NCBI RefSeq assembly: GCF_002925905.1
Contig: NZ_PRDB01000004.1
Location: 434,001-498,000, forward strand
DNA from: Klebsiella michiganensis
GTDB taxonomy: Bacteria > Pseudomonadota > Gammaproteobacteria > Enterobacterales > Enterobacteriaceae
Direction: 5' to 3'
Length of the DNA: 64,000 nucleotides
Below the pieces are notes generated by a model. The model worked only from the letters and a program-made list of their open reading frames with translations. It had not been told where the DNA came from and made no database searches. The first letter of the stretch is position 1. Every line of letters begins with the position of its first letter. Below are positions 47,772 to 56,916 of the stretch, piece after piece. Position numbers and translations under genes: made by a program.

Positions 47772-48329
47772 ATGCGCAATTTGGTTAAATATGTCGGTAT
47801 TGGCCTGCTGGTTGTGGGTCTTGCGGCCTGTGATAACAGCGATACAAAAACGCCGACTGCCGGGGCTGCTGCGGAAAGCAACGCCAGCGGGCAACCTATT
47901 AGTCTGCTGGATGGCAAACTGAGCTTCTCCCTGCCAGCCGGTATGACCGACCAGAGCGGCAAGCTGGGCACCCAGGCCAACAATATGCACGTCTATTCTG
48001 ATGCCACCGGCCAGAAAGCGGTGATCGTGATTGTGGGTGACAATACCAACGAGGATCTGGCGGTGATGAGCCAGCGTCTGGAAGAGCAGCAGCGCAGCCG
48101 CGACCCGCAGCTGCAGGTCGTGAGCAATAAATCCATTGAGATCAAAGGCCACACGCTGCAACAGCTGGACAGCATCATCTCCGCCAAGGGTCAGACCGCC
48201 TGGTCTTCCGTCCTTCTCGGCAAGGTTGATGACAAACTGCTGACGCTGCAAATCACATTGCCAGCGGATAACCAGCAGCAGGCGCAGACCGAAGCGGAAA
48301 ACATTATCAACACCCTCGTCATCCAGTAA
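47772..48329 (+). CDS. dcrB: DcrB lipoprotein
   Basis: 185 aa from ATG 47772, which has GGAAG at proper spacing; the ATG at 47766 is too close. The signal peptide ends in the lipobox LAAC (Cys at residue 20). In E. coli dcrB mutants resist phage C1 and C6 adsorption or DNA entry, and the protein is needed for lipoprotein maturation at the inner membrane. It abuts the yhhS stop with no gap. Confidence 0.93.
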   Translation: MRNLVKYVGIGLLVVGLAACDNSDTKTPTAGAAAESNASGQPISLLDGKLSFSLPAGMTDQSGKLGTQANNMHVYSDATGQKAVIVIVGDNTNEDLAVMSQRLEEQQRSRDPQLQVVSNKSIEIKGHTLQQLDSIISAKGQTAWSSVLLGKVDDKLLTLQITLPADNQQQAQTEAENIINTLVIQ

Positions 48330-49550
48330 CTACTGGCCTGACGCCGCGGCCTCCGGTTCACCGACCGGGGGCCGTTTTTTTAACCGCCATCCCAGCAGCA
48401 GCGCCACCGCAACCAGCCCCGCCGTCGCCAGATAGATCGATGAAATGCCCGCCCACGCCATCAGCAGCCCGGCAAGCGGACCGGTGATCCCCAGCGAGAG
48501 ATCCATAAATACCGTGTAGGTTGCCAGCGCCGACCCCTGGTTCTGCTGCGGTACGGCCTTCACCGCCACCACGCCAAGCGCCGGGAACACCAGCGAAAAA
48601 CCGGCTCCGGCAAAGAAAGTGCCGATTTTCGCCATCAGCGGCGTCTCCGCCAGGCCCACTAACAGCAGCCCAATAATCTCGACGACAAAACAGAGCATCG
48701 CCACGTTCAGCCCGCCGAGGCGGTTAATTCCGTTGGGGAACAGCAGGCGAGTGCCGACAAAGGCGCAGCTAAACAGCGTCAGTGCGAAGGCCGCGCCGTC
48801 CCAGCCTTTAGCATCATAAAACAGAGTGATAAAGGTGGCGATAACGCCAAAACCCGCCGAAGCCAGGGCCAGCGCCATGCCGTAGAGCCAGACGCGCCCC
48901 AGCACCGCGCGAAACGACATCGCTTTACCCTTGCCCGCTTTGATCGCCGCCCGCGGCAACGCGCACAGCACGGCCACCAGCGCGACCGCCATAATGGTCA
49001 ACGCCAGCCCGTGCAGGCCAATCAGCGAGTAACAGAGCACGCCGAGCGGCGCGCCCATCGCCATCGCTCCGTAGGTGACAATGCCGTTCCAGGAAATGAC
49101 CCGCCCGATATGCAGCGAACCGACTACCCCGACGCCCCACAGCGTTGAGCCGGTTCCCGCGAAGCTCTGCCCGATGCCGAGGATAATCCGGCCAAGGCAC
49201 AGCAGCGCCAGGCTAACCACGGGCAAGCCGCCGAAGAGCGCCGCCAGCAGATAGCCGAGTCCGCTCAGAAAGCAGCCGCACAGGCCGAAAATGACGATCT
49301 TTTTTGGCCCCAGCAGATCGGCATAGCGCCCGGCGTGAGGGCGGCTGAGCAGCGTAGCGAAGTACTGGAGGCTAATCACCAGCCCGGCCCAAAAGGCGCT
49401 AAACCCCATCACATCATGAACATAGCCGGGCAATACCGCCAGCGGCAGGCCAATGGTCAGGTAGCTGGCAAAGTTAAAAATCACGACAGAGACAATCCGC
49501 AGATTGAGGCGCAATCCATTAAGCGCCGGTTCGGCGACGGTTTCGGGCAT
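48330..49550 (-). CDS. yhhS: MFS transporter YhhS
   Basis: 406 aa (E. coli 405), with 12 membrane segments. The MFS motif A-type sequence RPHAGRYADLLGPKKIVIFG is near residues 70-89. Close relatives have been linked to efflux or sugar export, but the substrate is unproven. It is convergent with dcrB, with the two stops adjacent. Confidence 0.92.
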   Translation of the reverse strand: MPETVAEPALNGLRLNLRIVSVVIFNFASYLTIGLPLAVLPGYVHDVMGFSAFWAGLVISLQYFATLLSRPHAGRYADLLGPKKIVIFGLCGCFLSGLGYLLAALFGGLPVVSLALLCLGRIILGIGQSFAGTGSTLWGVGVVGSLHIGRVISWNGIVTYGAMAMGAPLGVLCYSLIGLHGLALTIMAVALVAVLCALPRAAIKAGKGKAMSFRAVLGRVWLYGMALALASAGFGVIATFITLFYDAKGWDGAAFALTLFSCAFVGTRLLFPNGINRLGGLNVAMLCFVVEIIGLLLVGLAETPLMAKIGTFFAGAGFSLVFPALGVVAVKAVPQQNQGSALATYTVFMDLSLGITGPLAGLLMAWAGISSIYLATAGLVAVALLLGWRLKKRPPVGEPEAAASGQ

Positions 49551-49653
49551 CGGGTTCCACCAGATTTTTACAACTGTGTTTCATTTCTACCACGCCACAC
49601 GTTATAAATCAGCAGCCAGATTAGGATTCCTGGCAGCAAGCCAGCCGCTACAC

Positions 49654-49866
49654 TTAGAGCCTATCCCACCAGGCGTTATTGTCGCAGGCAGTTTGAACAC
49701 GGACAGCGCACAGAAACCGGAGCGTACACGGAGTACGTGAGGATTGACTCGCTACGCTCGCCCTCCGGGCCGCCCTGAAGGGCGTTCAAAATACTTTCGT
49801 ATTTTGTCGAGCACTGCCCGTGTTCAAAATGGCAAGTAAAATAGCCCTAATGGAGTGGGCTCTTAA
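49654..49866. mobile_element. MITE-like element upstream of yhhT
   Basis: 213 bp with long imperfect terminal inverted repeats: TTAGAGCCTATCCCACCAGG at the left and the reverse complement of TTAAGAGCCCACTCCATTAG at the right, extending to TTTGAACACGGACAG and its partner TTTGAACACGGGCAG. It holds an inner palindrome AAAATACTTTCGTATTTT at about 49789-49806. No transposase is encoded. It lies directly upstream of the yhhT ribosome binding site. No clear target duplication was identified. Confidence 0.7.
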
Positions 49867-49891
49867 TGAAAATCATAGAAAGGAAGAGTGA

Positions 49892-50941
49892 ATGACAACC
49901 CCTCAGCCCGATAAAACGGGCATGCATATTCTGCTCAAACTGGCGTCACTGGTGGTTATCCTCGCCGGTATTCACGCCGCGGCAGATATCATCGTGCAGC
50001 TATTACTGGCGCTGTTCTTCGCCATTGTCCTCAACCCTCTGGTCACCTGGTTTATTCGCCGCGGCGTGCGTCGCCCGGTCGCCATTACTATCGTAGTGGT
50101 GGTGATGCTGATCGTGCTCACCGCGTTAATTGGCGTACTGGCCGCGTCGGTTAACGAATTTGTCGCCATGATGCCAAAATATAATAAAGAGCTGACGGCA
50201 AAAGTCCTGCGGCTGCAGGAGGCGCTGCCCTTTTTGCATATTCATATGTCCCCGGAGCGTATGCTGCAACGCATAGACTCCGACAAGCTGATGACGTTCA
50301 CGACCACCCTGATGACCGGGCTGTCCGGCGCCATGGCCAGCGTCGTTCTGCTGGTTATGACGGTGGTATTTATGCTTTTTGAAGTCCGGCATGTGCCCTA
50401 TAAACTCCGTTTTGCCCTCAACAACCCACAAATCCACATCGCCGGTCTTCATCGGGCGTTAAAAGGCGTTTCGCATTATCTGGCGCTGAAAACGCTGCTT
50501 AGCCTGTGGACCGGGGTGATTATCTGGTTAGGGCTGATGCTAATGGGGGTGCAGTTTGCGCTGATGTGGGGCGTGCTGGCTTTTCTGCTGAACTATGTGC
50601 CTAACATTGGCTCGGTGATTTCCGCCGTCCCGCCGATGATCCAGGCGTTACTTTTTAACGGATATTATGAATGCCTGCTGGTCGGCGCACTCTTTTTAGT
50701 CGTGCACATGATTATCGGCAATATTCTCGAACCCCGCATGATGGGCCACCGGCTGGGCATGTCTACGCTGGTGGTTTTCCTCTCGTTGCTGGTCTGGGGA
50801 TGGCTGCTTGGACCGGTGGGAATGCTGCTGTCGGTACCGTTAACCAGCGTGTGTAAAATATGGATGGAGACCACCAGGGGCGGCAGTAAGTTAGCCATCC
50901 TGCTCGGGCCCGGGCGCCCCAAAAGCAGGCTACCGGGCTAG
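49892..50941 (+). CDS. yhhT: AI-2E family transporter YhhT
   Basis: 349 aa, equal to E. coli, with about eight membrane segments in the AI-2E (PerM/TqsA) family. The C-terminal motif is LLNYVPNIGSVISAVPPMIQ and NILEPRMMGHRLGMSTLVVF. The substrate is unknown. Start ATG 49892 follows AAAGGAAGAGTGA. It is the last core gene before the aryl polyene cluster; in E. coli K-12 acpT follows. Confidence 0.92.
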   Translation: MTTPQPDKTGMHILLKLASLVVILAGIHAAADIIVQLLLALFFAIVLNPLVTWFIRRGVRRPVAITIVVVVMLIVLTALIGVLAASVNEFVAMMPKYNKELTAKVLRLQEALPFLHIHMSPERMLQRIDSDKLMTFTTTLMTGLSGAMASVVLLVMTVVFMLFEVRHVPYKLRFALNNPQIHIAGLHRALKGVSHYLALKTLLSLWTGVIIWLGLMLMGVQFALMWGVLAFLLNYVPNIGSVISAVPPMIQALLFNGYYECLLVGALFLVVHMIIGNILEPRMMGHRLGMSTLVVFLSLLVWGWLLGPVGMLLSVPLTSVCKIWMETTRGGSKLAILLGPGRPKSRLPG

Positions 50942-51354
50942 CTGATCTTGTCGTATCAATGCATCCGTATACCCGTATTTAAAAAAGCGGGTATGCGGGA
51001 AATACGTTATTCAGATAAGCTTCATAGATAAATCACAACAGAACACTATTCACCTGCTATTTATTTTCAACTTTTTCGCTACAGAGCAGAAACATCCCTC
51101 CTTTGATTATATTCATTGATAGAGCATATTAATTTAATTATACTTTTGCACCGGCCTCTAACAAGCGGCCTCCATTATTCGTCTTGACAATAAAAAACCA
51201 TTAACATCAGAGTCTCCATCTATCTGAACGACTTAAAAGCAGACAAACACACGAATTAATGTAGAATAAAAACGATAGCCGCATAACATCTACGTATCAA
51301 TATTTCCAACACGATATATTATTTTTTTTACCAATAAAATGATAGGGAGTATTC
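50942..51354. other. AT-rich promoter region of the aryl polyene cluster
   Basis: 413 bp without a gene and much richer in AT than yhhT. A hairpin ATACCCG...CGGGTAT (50969-50994) follows yhhT but lacks a T-run. The rest presumably contains the cluster promoter and, given its composition, is a candidate H-NS target. No RfaH ops motif (GGCGGTAG) was seen. Confidence 0.45.
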
Positions 51355-51744
51355 ATGAAAAAAATAATTCGCTGGGTTGCCGCCGCAACGATTATCGGTG
51401 CTCTGGCAGGCTGTGCCCGTACAGCGCCCATTGAACAAATCCATACAACAGTAAGCGCAGGCCATACCGAAGCCGAGGTTAAAAATGCAATCATCAAGGC
51501 AGGTGCCCAGAGAGAATGGATTATGTCAGACGCTGGGCCGGGGGTGATCAATGCCCGCCAACAAATACGCGACCATATTGCTGAAATTAAAATTAACTAT
51601 TCCGCAACCAGCTATTCCATCAACTATGCCAGCAGCATTAACCTGATGGCCTCCGGTGGAAAAATTCATAGAAACTATAACCGCTGGGTGCACAACCTTG
51701 ATAAAGATATTCAAATTACCCTTGCTGCGGACTCAGCTCGGTAA
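51355..51744 (+). CDS. apeA: Small lipoprotein at the head of the aryl polyene cluster
   Basis: 129 aa. The signal peptide ends in the lipobox LAGC (Cys20) after MKKIIRWVAAATIIGA. The remainder has no recognised domain (HTEAEVKNAIIKAG, EIKINYSATSYSINYA). Start ATG 51355 follows GATAGGGAGTATTC. First gene of the APE order by position. A GGGCC...GGCCC hairpin at 51758-51773 separates it from apeB. GC content is low compared with the later ape genes. Function is unknown. Confidence 0.75.
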   Translation: MKKIIRWVAAATIIGALAGCARTAPIEQIHTTVSAGHTEAEVKNAIIKAGAQREWIMSDAGPGVINARQQIRDHIAEIKINYSATSYSINYASSINLMASGGKIHRNYNRWVHNLDKDIQITLAADSAR

Positions 51745-51798
51745 ATGAACTCTCTTTGGGCCAATAACGGCCCGTTCCCCCACTAAACTGTAAAGGCT

Positions 51799-52869
51799 GT
51801 GTCAATCGTGTACAAAAAGGACACTCTCAGCGCACTGGATGCTATTACCGAAGCGCAGCGGATTGCTTTTGCCCCCATGCTTTTTCAAACTGCATTATGC
51901 CTACGCAACTCAGGCGTACTAGATTACCTCGACCATCAAGGTAAACTCGGTGCGACGCTGGAGGCTATTTGTGAGCATTGCGAGGTAAATGAATACGCCG
52001 TCAGCGTATTGCTGGATATGGGATTAAGTGGACGTATCCTTACTCATAAAGGAGAGTGCTATTATCTCGCTAAAGTAGGACATTTCTTACTTCATGATAC
52101 AATGACCCGGGTAAATATGGATTTCACACAGGATGTTTGTTATCAGGGATTGTTTTTTCTGGAAAATGCGCTCCAGGAAGGAAAGCCAACCGGGTTAAAA
52201 GTATTTGGCGACTGGCCCACGATTTATCCAGCCCTGGCACAGTTACCGCAGGCGGCGCGTAAAAGCTGGTTCGCTTTTGATCATTACTATTCTGACGGGG
52301 CATTCAATGCTGCACTGCCGTATGTATTCGCCAGCCAGCCCGCAACCCTGTACGATGTAGGCGGAAATACCGGAAAGTGGGCTTTACGCTGCTGTCAGTA
52401 TGATGAAAATATCGCGGTAACGTTATTAGATTTGCCTCAACAAATTGCACTGGCTCGTGAAAATATAGAAAATGCAGGCCTTACCCACCGCATCGATTTC
52501 CATGCTGTGGATATGCTGAGCGACGCGCACCTTCCCGGGGAAGCGGATGTCTGGTGGATGAGTCAATTTCTTGACTGCTTTTCACCAGAACAAATTATCA
52601 CCATGCTCAGTAACGTGGCGCGCGTGATGAAACCCGGCGCTCGCCTGTGCATTCTGGAACTGTTCTGGGACGCGCAGAAATTTGAAGCTGCATCTTTCAG
52701 TCTGAATGCGTCTTCGCTCTATTTTACCTGCATGGCCAACGGTTACAGCCGGTTCTACAGCGTCGACAAGTTTTATCGCTATCTGGAAATGGCAGGATTC
52801 CAGGTAGAACAACGTCAGGATAATTTAGGCGTTGGGCATACCTTATTGATATGCCAGAAAATAAAATAA
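51799..52869 (+). CDS. apeB: SAM-dependent methyltransferase of the aryl polyene cluster
   Basis: 356 aa, class I O-methyltransferase type. An N-terminal winged-helix dimerisation region (ICEHCEVNEYAVSVLLDMGL, about 56-75) precedes the SAM domain with LYDVGGNTGKWALRCCQ near residue 186 and VWWMSQFLDCFSPEQI. It likely methylates the aryl head group or its precursor. The start is taken as GTG 51799; GTG 51808 is an alternative. It precedes the ketosynthase-like gene as in known APE clusters. Confidence 0.85.
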   Translation: MSIVYKKDTLSALDAITEAQRIAFAPMLFQTALCLRNSGVLDYLDHQGKLGATLEAICEHCEVNEYAVSVLLDMGLSGRILTHKGECYYLAKVGHFLLHDTMTRVNMDFTQDVCYQGLFFLENALQEGKPTGLKVFGDWPTIYPALAQLPQAARKSWFAFDHYYSDGAFNAALPYVFASQPATLYDVGGNTGKWALRCCQYDENIAVTLLDLPQQIALARENIENAGLTHRIDFHAVDMLSDAHLPGEADVWWMSQFLDCFSPEQIITMLSNVARVMKPGARLCILELFWDAQKFEAASFSLNASSLYFTCMANGYSRFYSVDKFYRYLEMAGFQVEQRQDNLGVGHTLLICQKIK

Positions 52870-52945
52870 CAAAGCAGCGTTACTCGCTGTTTTGGCGTTC
52901 AATTTAACGCCAGCAAAATCATTGATTGATCGCGGACGCGAGCGG

Positions 52946-53668
52946 ATGACATTTTCATTTAACATAATTGACTGGCAAGCCATGGCTCCTGGGGTCAGTG
53001 GCACCGAACAGTGGCAAAAGTGGTCACGGCATTTGCACGCCATCGACCCCACGGCACCGTTGGCTAAGCTCAGCGAGCTGCCAATGATGACGGCCCGCCG
53101 GCTCAGCTCCGGTAGTAAGCTGGCAGTCGAGTGCGGGCTGGCAATACTCCGTCGCCATGAGATAGATGCTGTTGTGTACACCAGCCGCCACGGAGAGCTG
53201 GAGCGTAACTACCGGATCCTGCACGCGCTGGCGACAGAGCAGGCGCTCTCTCCAACCGATTTCGCCTTATCCGTGCATAACTCCGCCGTAGGTAATCTGA
53301 CTATCGCCGCGAAAAAGCCGATCGTTTCATCGTCGCTCTCCGCCGGCCGCGATACTTTCCAGCAGGGATTGTATGAAGTCATGGGTCTGCTGAATGCGGG
53401 GTACCAGCGTATTTTAATAGTCGATTTCGACGGTTTCCTGCCTGTTTTTTATCACCCGCAGCTACCACCTTTGATGCCCACCTGGCCCTATGCAACGGCG
53501 TGGATTATTGAGGCTGGTAGCGAATGGCAGTGTAAAACCCAACGCTGCGAGGTTGGCGAGGAGAGCGAGCTACCGCAAAGTTTGCTGTTTTTACAACACT
53601 ATTTGCAGAATACCAGCACATTCACCATCCCCGGTGAGCGCGTGCAGTGGCAGTGGTGCCGCTCATGA
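52946..53668 (+). CDS. apeC: Ketosynthase-like chain-length-factor partner ApeC
   Basis: 240 aa from ATG 52946 (MTFSFNIIDWQAMAPGVSG); a TTG at 52892 would add 18 residues. Matches the short beta-ketoacyl-synthase-like family (N-terminal half of a KS). The catalytic Cys is absent: the equivalent segment reads KKPIVSSSLSAGRDTFQQGL. In Xenorhabdus APE synthesis ApeC pairs with ApeO as a chain-length-factor-like subunit. The stop overlaps apeD by ATGA. Confidence 0.85.
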   Translation: MTFSFNIIDWQAMAPGVSGTEQWQKWSRHLHAIDPTAPLAKLSELPMMTARRLSSGSKLAVECGLAILRRHEIDAVVYTSRHGELERNYRILHALATEQALSPTDFALSVHNSAVGNLTIAAKKPIVSSSLSAGRDTFQQGLYEVMGLLNAGYQRILIVDFDGFLPVFYHPQLPPLMPTWPYATAWIIEAGSEWQCKTQRCEVGEESELPQSLLFLQHYLQNTSTFTIPGERVQWQWCRS

Positions 53669-54480
53669 ATAGTATGCTACCCAAGCTAAACCGTCTTTGG
53701 CGAGCGGCAATGACCGGCTTTTGTTTCGCGCTTTTCGGGCTTGGCGGGCTGCTGCTCTCGCTTGTCTGGTTTAATCTGCTGCTGGCAACGATTCGCGACA
53801 AAGCCCGTCGCCGTCGACTCGCACGGCGCAGCATTTCAGCCAGTTTCCGATTCTTTCTCACCGTGGTAAAAGCCGTTGGTGTACTCGATTTTCGCATTGA
53901 AGGCGGCGACGTTTTGCGCCAGGAGCGCGGTTGCTTGATCGTCGCCAACCACCCTAGCCTGATCGATTATGTCATGCTCGCTTCAGTAATGCCCGAAACA
54001 GACTGCCTGGTGAAGAGCGCGCTGCTGAAAAATCCGTTTCTCAGCGGCGTTATTCGCGCGGCGGATTATCTGATTAACGATCAGGCTGATGCCCTGCTTC
54101 CGGCCAGCAGCCAGCGTTTACAACAGGGTGACACCATTTTGATTTTTCCCGAGGGAACGCGCACGTTACCTGGCGAAAAAATGACGCTACAGCGCGGTGC
54201 GGCCAATATCGCGGTTCGCTGCGGTAGCGATTTGCGCGTAGTCGTTATCCGCTGTACCGAGCATATGCTGGGCAAACAGAGCAAGTGGTATGATGCTCCG
54301 CCAACGAAACCACGCTTTACCATTGCGGTTGGTGAGCGGCTACAAATCAACCAATTTTACGATGCAAACATACAAGAACCGGCGCTGGCGGCAAGGCAGT
54401 TAAACCGGCATATTTTGCTTCAATTACAATCAGGTACTACGCCTGGCACAGGAATTAATGATGCAAGCGCTCTATCTTGA
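53665..54480 (+). CDS. apeD: 1-Acylglycerol-phosphate-type acyltransferase ApeD
   Basis: 271 aa from ATG 53665. One N-terminal membrane segment (GFCFALFGLGGLLLSLVWFN) precedes a PlsC domain with NHPSLIDYVM (HxxxxD-type) and the FPEGTRTLPG motif. It probably transfers the polyene or an acyl chain to a lipid anchor. It overlaps apeC by 4 nt and apeE by 20 nt. Confidence 0.85.
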   Translation: MNSMLPKLNRLWRAAMTGFCFALFGLGGLLLSLVWFNLLLATIRDKARRRRLARRSISASFRFFLTVVKAVGVLDFRIEGGDVLRQERGCLIVANHPSLIDYVMLASVMPETDCLVKSALLKNPFLSGVIRAADYLINDQADALLPASSQRLQQGDTILIFPEGTRTLPGEKMTLQRGAANIAVRCGSDLRVVVIRCTEHMLGKQSKWYDAPPTKPRFTIAVGERLQINQFYDANIQEPALAARQLNRHILLQLQSGTTPGTGINDASALS

Positions 54481-54718
54481 AATTAAAAATCTGATCATAA
54501 ATACACTGAACCTGGACGAACTGTCCGTTGACGATATCGAAACCGAAGCGGCGCTGTTTGGCGATGGTTTGGGCCTGGACTCAATCGATGCTCTGGAACT
54601 GGGTCTGGCAGTGAAAAACCAGTACGGTGTGGCGCTGTCCGCCGAGAGTGAAGAGATGCGTCAGCACTTTTTCTCCGTTGCCACGCTGGCATCTTTCATT
54701 CATGCGCAACGTACCTGA
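54461..54718 (+). CDS. apeE: Acyl carrier protein ApeE
   Basis: 85 aa from ATG 54461 (CAGGAATTAATG upstream); ATG 54458 is equally possible. The phosphopantetheine Ser is in LGLDSIDALELG near residue 41. It carries growing polyene intermediates. It overlaps the end of apeD and is in the same frame as apeF, separated only by its TGA stop. Confidence 0.9.
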   Translation: MQALYLEIKNLIINTLNLDELSVDDIETEAALFGDGLGLDSIDALELGLAVKNQYGVALSAESEEMRQHFFSVATLASFIHAQRT

Positions 54719-54727
54719 GGAGACGCC

Positions 54728-54982
54728 GTTACGACCGCACAAAACGCCATTTACGAAGAAGTCTCCGCGCTGCTGATTAAGCTGTTCGAAGTCGACGCGC
54801 AGGCAATTCAACCTGAAGCGCGCCTGTACGAGGATCTGGAGCTGGATAGCATCGACGCAGTCGACATGATCGTACATCTTCAAAAGAAAACCGGTAAGAA
54901 AATCAAGCCGGAAGAGTTTAAAGCCGTTCGTACCGTGCAGGATGTCGTCGATGCGGTAGAACGCCTGCTCAAAGAAGCATAA
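54728..54982 (+). CDS. apeF: Second acyl carrier protein ApeF, no canonical start codon
   Basis: About 84 aa, with the Ser in LELDSIDAVDMIVHLQKKTG and ending DVVDAVERLLKEA. A consensus ribosome binding site TGAGGAGA (54716-54723) points to codon 54728, which is GTT. Upstream codons back to the apeE TGA (GGA, GAC, GCC) are not starts, and the next candidate is ATT 54749. The protein is otherwise intact. Options are a GTT start, a GTG-to-GTT mutation, a sequencing error, or read-through of the in-frame apeE stop. Confidence 0.8.
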   Translation, partial: VTTAQNAIYEEVSALLIKLFEVDAQAIQPEARLYEDLELDSIDAVDMIVHLQKKTGKKIKPEEFKAVRTVQDVVDAVERLLKEA

Positions 54983-54988
54983 TTCTCC

Positions 54989-55570
54989 GTGTCAGGCGCA
55001 CGGTCGCTGCCGGTCATCACCCTGCTGACAGGTTTATTGCTGCTGACCTGGCCATTTTTGATCTGGTTTGGTCTGGCGCATAACGGCCTGCGCTGGCTGC
55101 TGCCGCTAATTGCACTCTTGCTATTTTTACGCTGTCGTCAGATCCGACGACAGGCGGGGCCACTACGCATCGTCACACAGATCGTTGCTGCCGCAGGCAT
55201 CACGCTGTGCTCTGCCAGCTATCTGCTCAAAACTCACCAACTGCTACTGTTTTACCCGGTGGTAGTGAACAGCGTCATGCTAGCGGTTTTTGGCGGTTCG
55301 CTGTGGTCAGCTATGCCGATTATCGAACGCCTGGCACGACTGCGAGAACCAGACCTTCCAGAAACTGCCGTTCGTTATACACGCCGAGTGACACAAATTT
55401 GGTGCGCATTTTTCATCTTCAACGGCAGCATTGCGCTCTTAACCGCGCTGCACGGCGACATGTCCATTTGGACGGCGTGGAACGGGATGCTCTCTTATCT
55501 GTTGATGGGCATGCTGATGGCCGGTGAGTGGTTAGTACGCCGGCGGGTAATGAAAAGAGATAATCAATGA
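54989..55570 (+). CDS. apeG: COG4648-type membrane protein ApeG
   Basis: 193 aa from GTG 54989, 6 nt after the apeF stop. It has five or six membrane segments (VITLLTGLLLLTWPFLIWFG, LLPLIALLLFL, LLLFYPVVVNSVMLAVFGGS) and a basic C-terminus. The conserved segment is RYTRRVTQIWCAFFIFNGSI. The role in polyene assembly or membrane docking is unknown. It overlaps apeH by ATGA. Confidence 0.82.
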   Translation: MSGARSLPVITLLTGLLLLTWPFLIWFGLAHNGLRWLLPLIALLLFLRCRQIRRQAGPLRIVTQIVAAAGITLCSASYLLKTHQLLLFYPVVVNSVMLAVFGGSLWSAMPIIERLARLREPDLPETAVRYTRRVTQIWCAFFIFNGSIALLTALHGDMSIWTAWNGMLSYLLMGMLMAGEWLVRRRVMKRDNQ

Positions 55571-56916
55571 AGCCGATCCTCACTCTGGCCCAGTGGCTCA
55601 ACGCCCCTCGCCCGGTCGACACGTCGATTGCATGGCAGGAAGGACATACCTGGACACTTGGGCATCTGCGCAAGGATGTCGGTCATCTGCTTGAATACCT
55701 GCAACAGCAGGAAGGCGATCGCTGGGCGCTATGTTTTGAAAACAGCTATTTGTTCATCGTCGCGCTGCTGGCAACGCTGCATGCAGGTAAAATACCGGTG
55801 CTCCCTGGACACTGCCGCGTAACATTATTGAGTGAGCAGCACACCCTGTTTGACGGTCTATTGAGCGATAAAGTGCTGGACTGGCAGGGCTCGCTGCGGG
55901 TGGTCAGTTCCGCCATGACGCTCGCCACTGAATCCTTCGCCTTTCCAGCAATCGACAACGATGCATATATTGAGCTGTTTACCTCCGGATCGACTGGTCA
56001 GCCAAAACGTGTGAACAAACCAATACGCCTTCTCAACAACGAAGCACAGCTGCTGGCAACGCGCTTTGCCGATCGTCTTGCAAATTGCCGCATAGTCGCT
56101 TCAGTCACACCTCAACACCTGTACGGCCTGACATTCCGTATCTTCCTGCCGATGGCCTTAGGTCTGCCTCTCCACGCAGGGATGCTCTGGTACGCAGAGC
56201 AGTTGGCGGCTCTGAGCCATAAATATCGGTACGCGTTTATCAGCAGCCCTGCATTCCTCAAACGCCTCGACGGCCAGCTCGCTCCCCCACCGGTAGAGAT
56301 GATCCTGTCCGCGGGTGGTGTGCTCTCCTGGTCAGATGCCGCGCGAGCAGCTAGCTGGCTGAACGTTTGGGTGGATGAAATCTACGGCAGTACTGAAACC
56401 GGCGTTATCGCCTGCCGCGATTACCAACAAGATGATGCGAAATGGTTGCCTTTTCCTGGCATCAGCATCCATCAGGAAAATGGTTCATTTCGCGTTATTT
56501 CACCGCTAATCGCAGATGTTGATGGCTTTTTACTCGATGATATTCTGCAATTTTCAAAAAATGGACAGTTCGGCCTGATTGGACGCCGGGGGCGGGTGGT
56601 CAAAATTGAAGAGAAGCGCATTTCGCTCAGCGAAGTGGAGCAGCGCCTGCTGATGTTGGACGGCATCCTTGATGCAGCGGTATTAACGGTAACACGCGGC
56701 AGCCGTCAAAGCGTGGGCGCCTTGCTGGTCCTGGATAACAACGCGCGAAAGCGCTGGGGTAAAACCCAGGAATTAACATGGCGGAAAGCGTTGAGCTCAT
56801 GGCTGGAGCCGGTCGCCGTTCCCCGCTACTGGCGGGTGATTGATGAAATTCCGGTAAACAGTATGAACAAGCGTGTCTATGCGCAATTACAGGAGTTATT
56901 TCATGAAACCCCATGA
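55567..56916 (+). CDS. apeH: Acyl/aryl-CoA-ligase-like AMP-dependent ligase ApeH
   Basis: 449 aa, shorter than most ANL-family enzymes. AMP-binding motif ELFTSGSTGQPKRVNK near residue 138, EIYGSTETGVIACRD near 275, and FGLIGRRGRVVKIEEKRISL at the hinge. It activates the aryl starter (4-hydroxybenzoate type) and loads it on an ACP. It overlaps apeG and apeI. Confidence 0.9.
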   Translation: MKPILTLAQWLNAPRPVDTSIAWQEGHTWTLGHLRKDVGHLLEYLQQQEGDRWALCFENSYLFIVALLATLHAGKIPVLPGHCRVTLLSEQHTLFDGLLSDKVLDWQGSLRVVSSAMTLATESFAFPAIDNDAYIELFTSGSTGQPKRVNKPIRLLNNEAQLLATRFADRLANCRIVASVTPQHLYGLTFRIFLPMALGLPLHAGMLWYAEQLAALSHKYRYAFISSPAFLKRLDGQLAPPPVEMILSAGGVLSWSDAARAASWLNVWVDEIYGSTETGVIACRDYQQDDAKWLPFPGISIHQENGSFRVISPLIADVDGFLLDDILQFSKNGQFGLIGRRGRVVKIEEKRISLSEVEQRLLMLDGILDAAVLTVTRGSRQSVGALLVLDNNARKRWGKTQELTWRKALSSWLEPVAVPRYWRVIDEIPVNSMNKRVYAQLQELFHETP

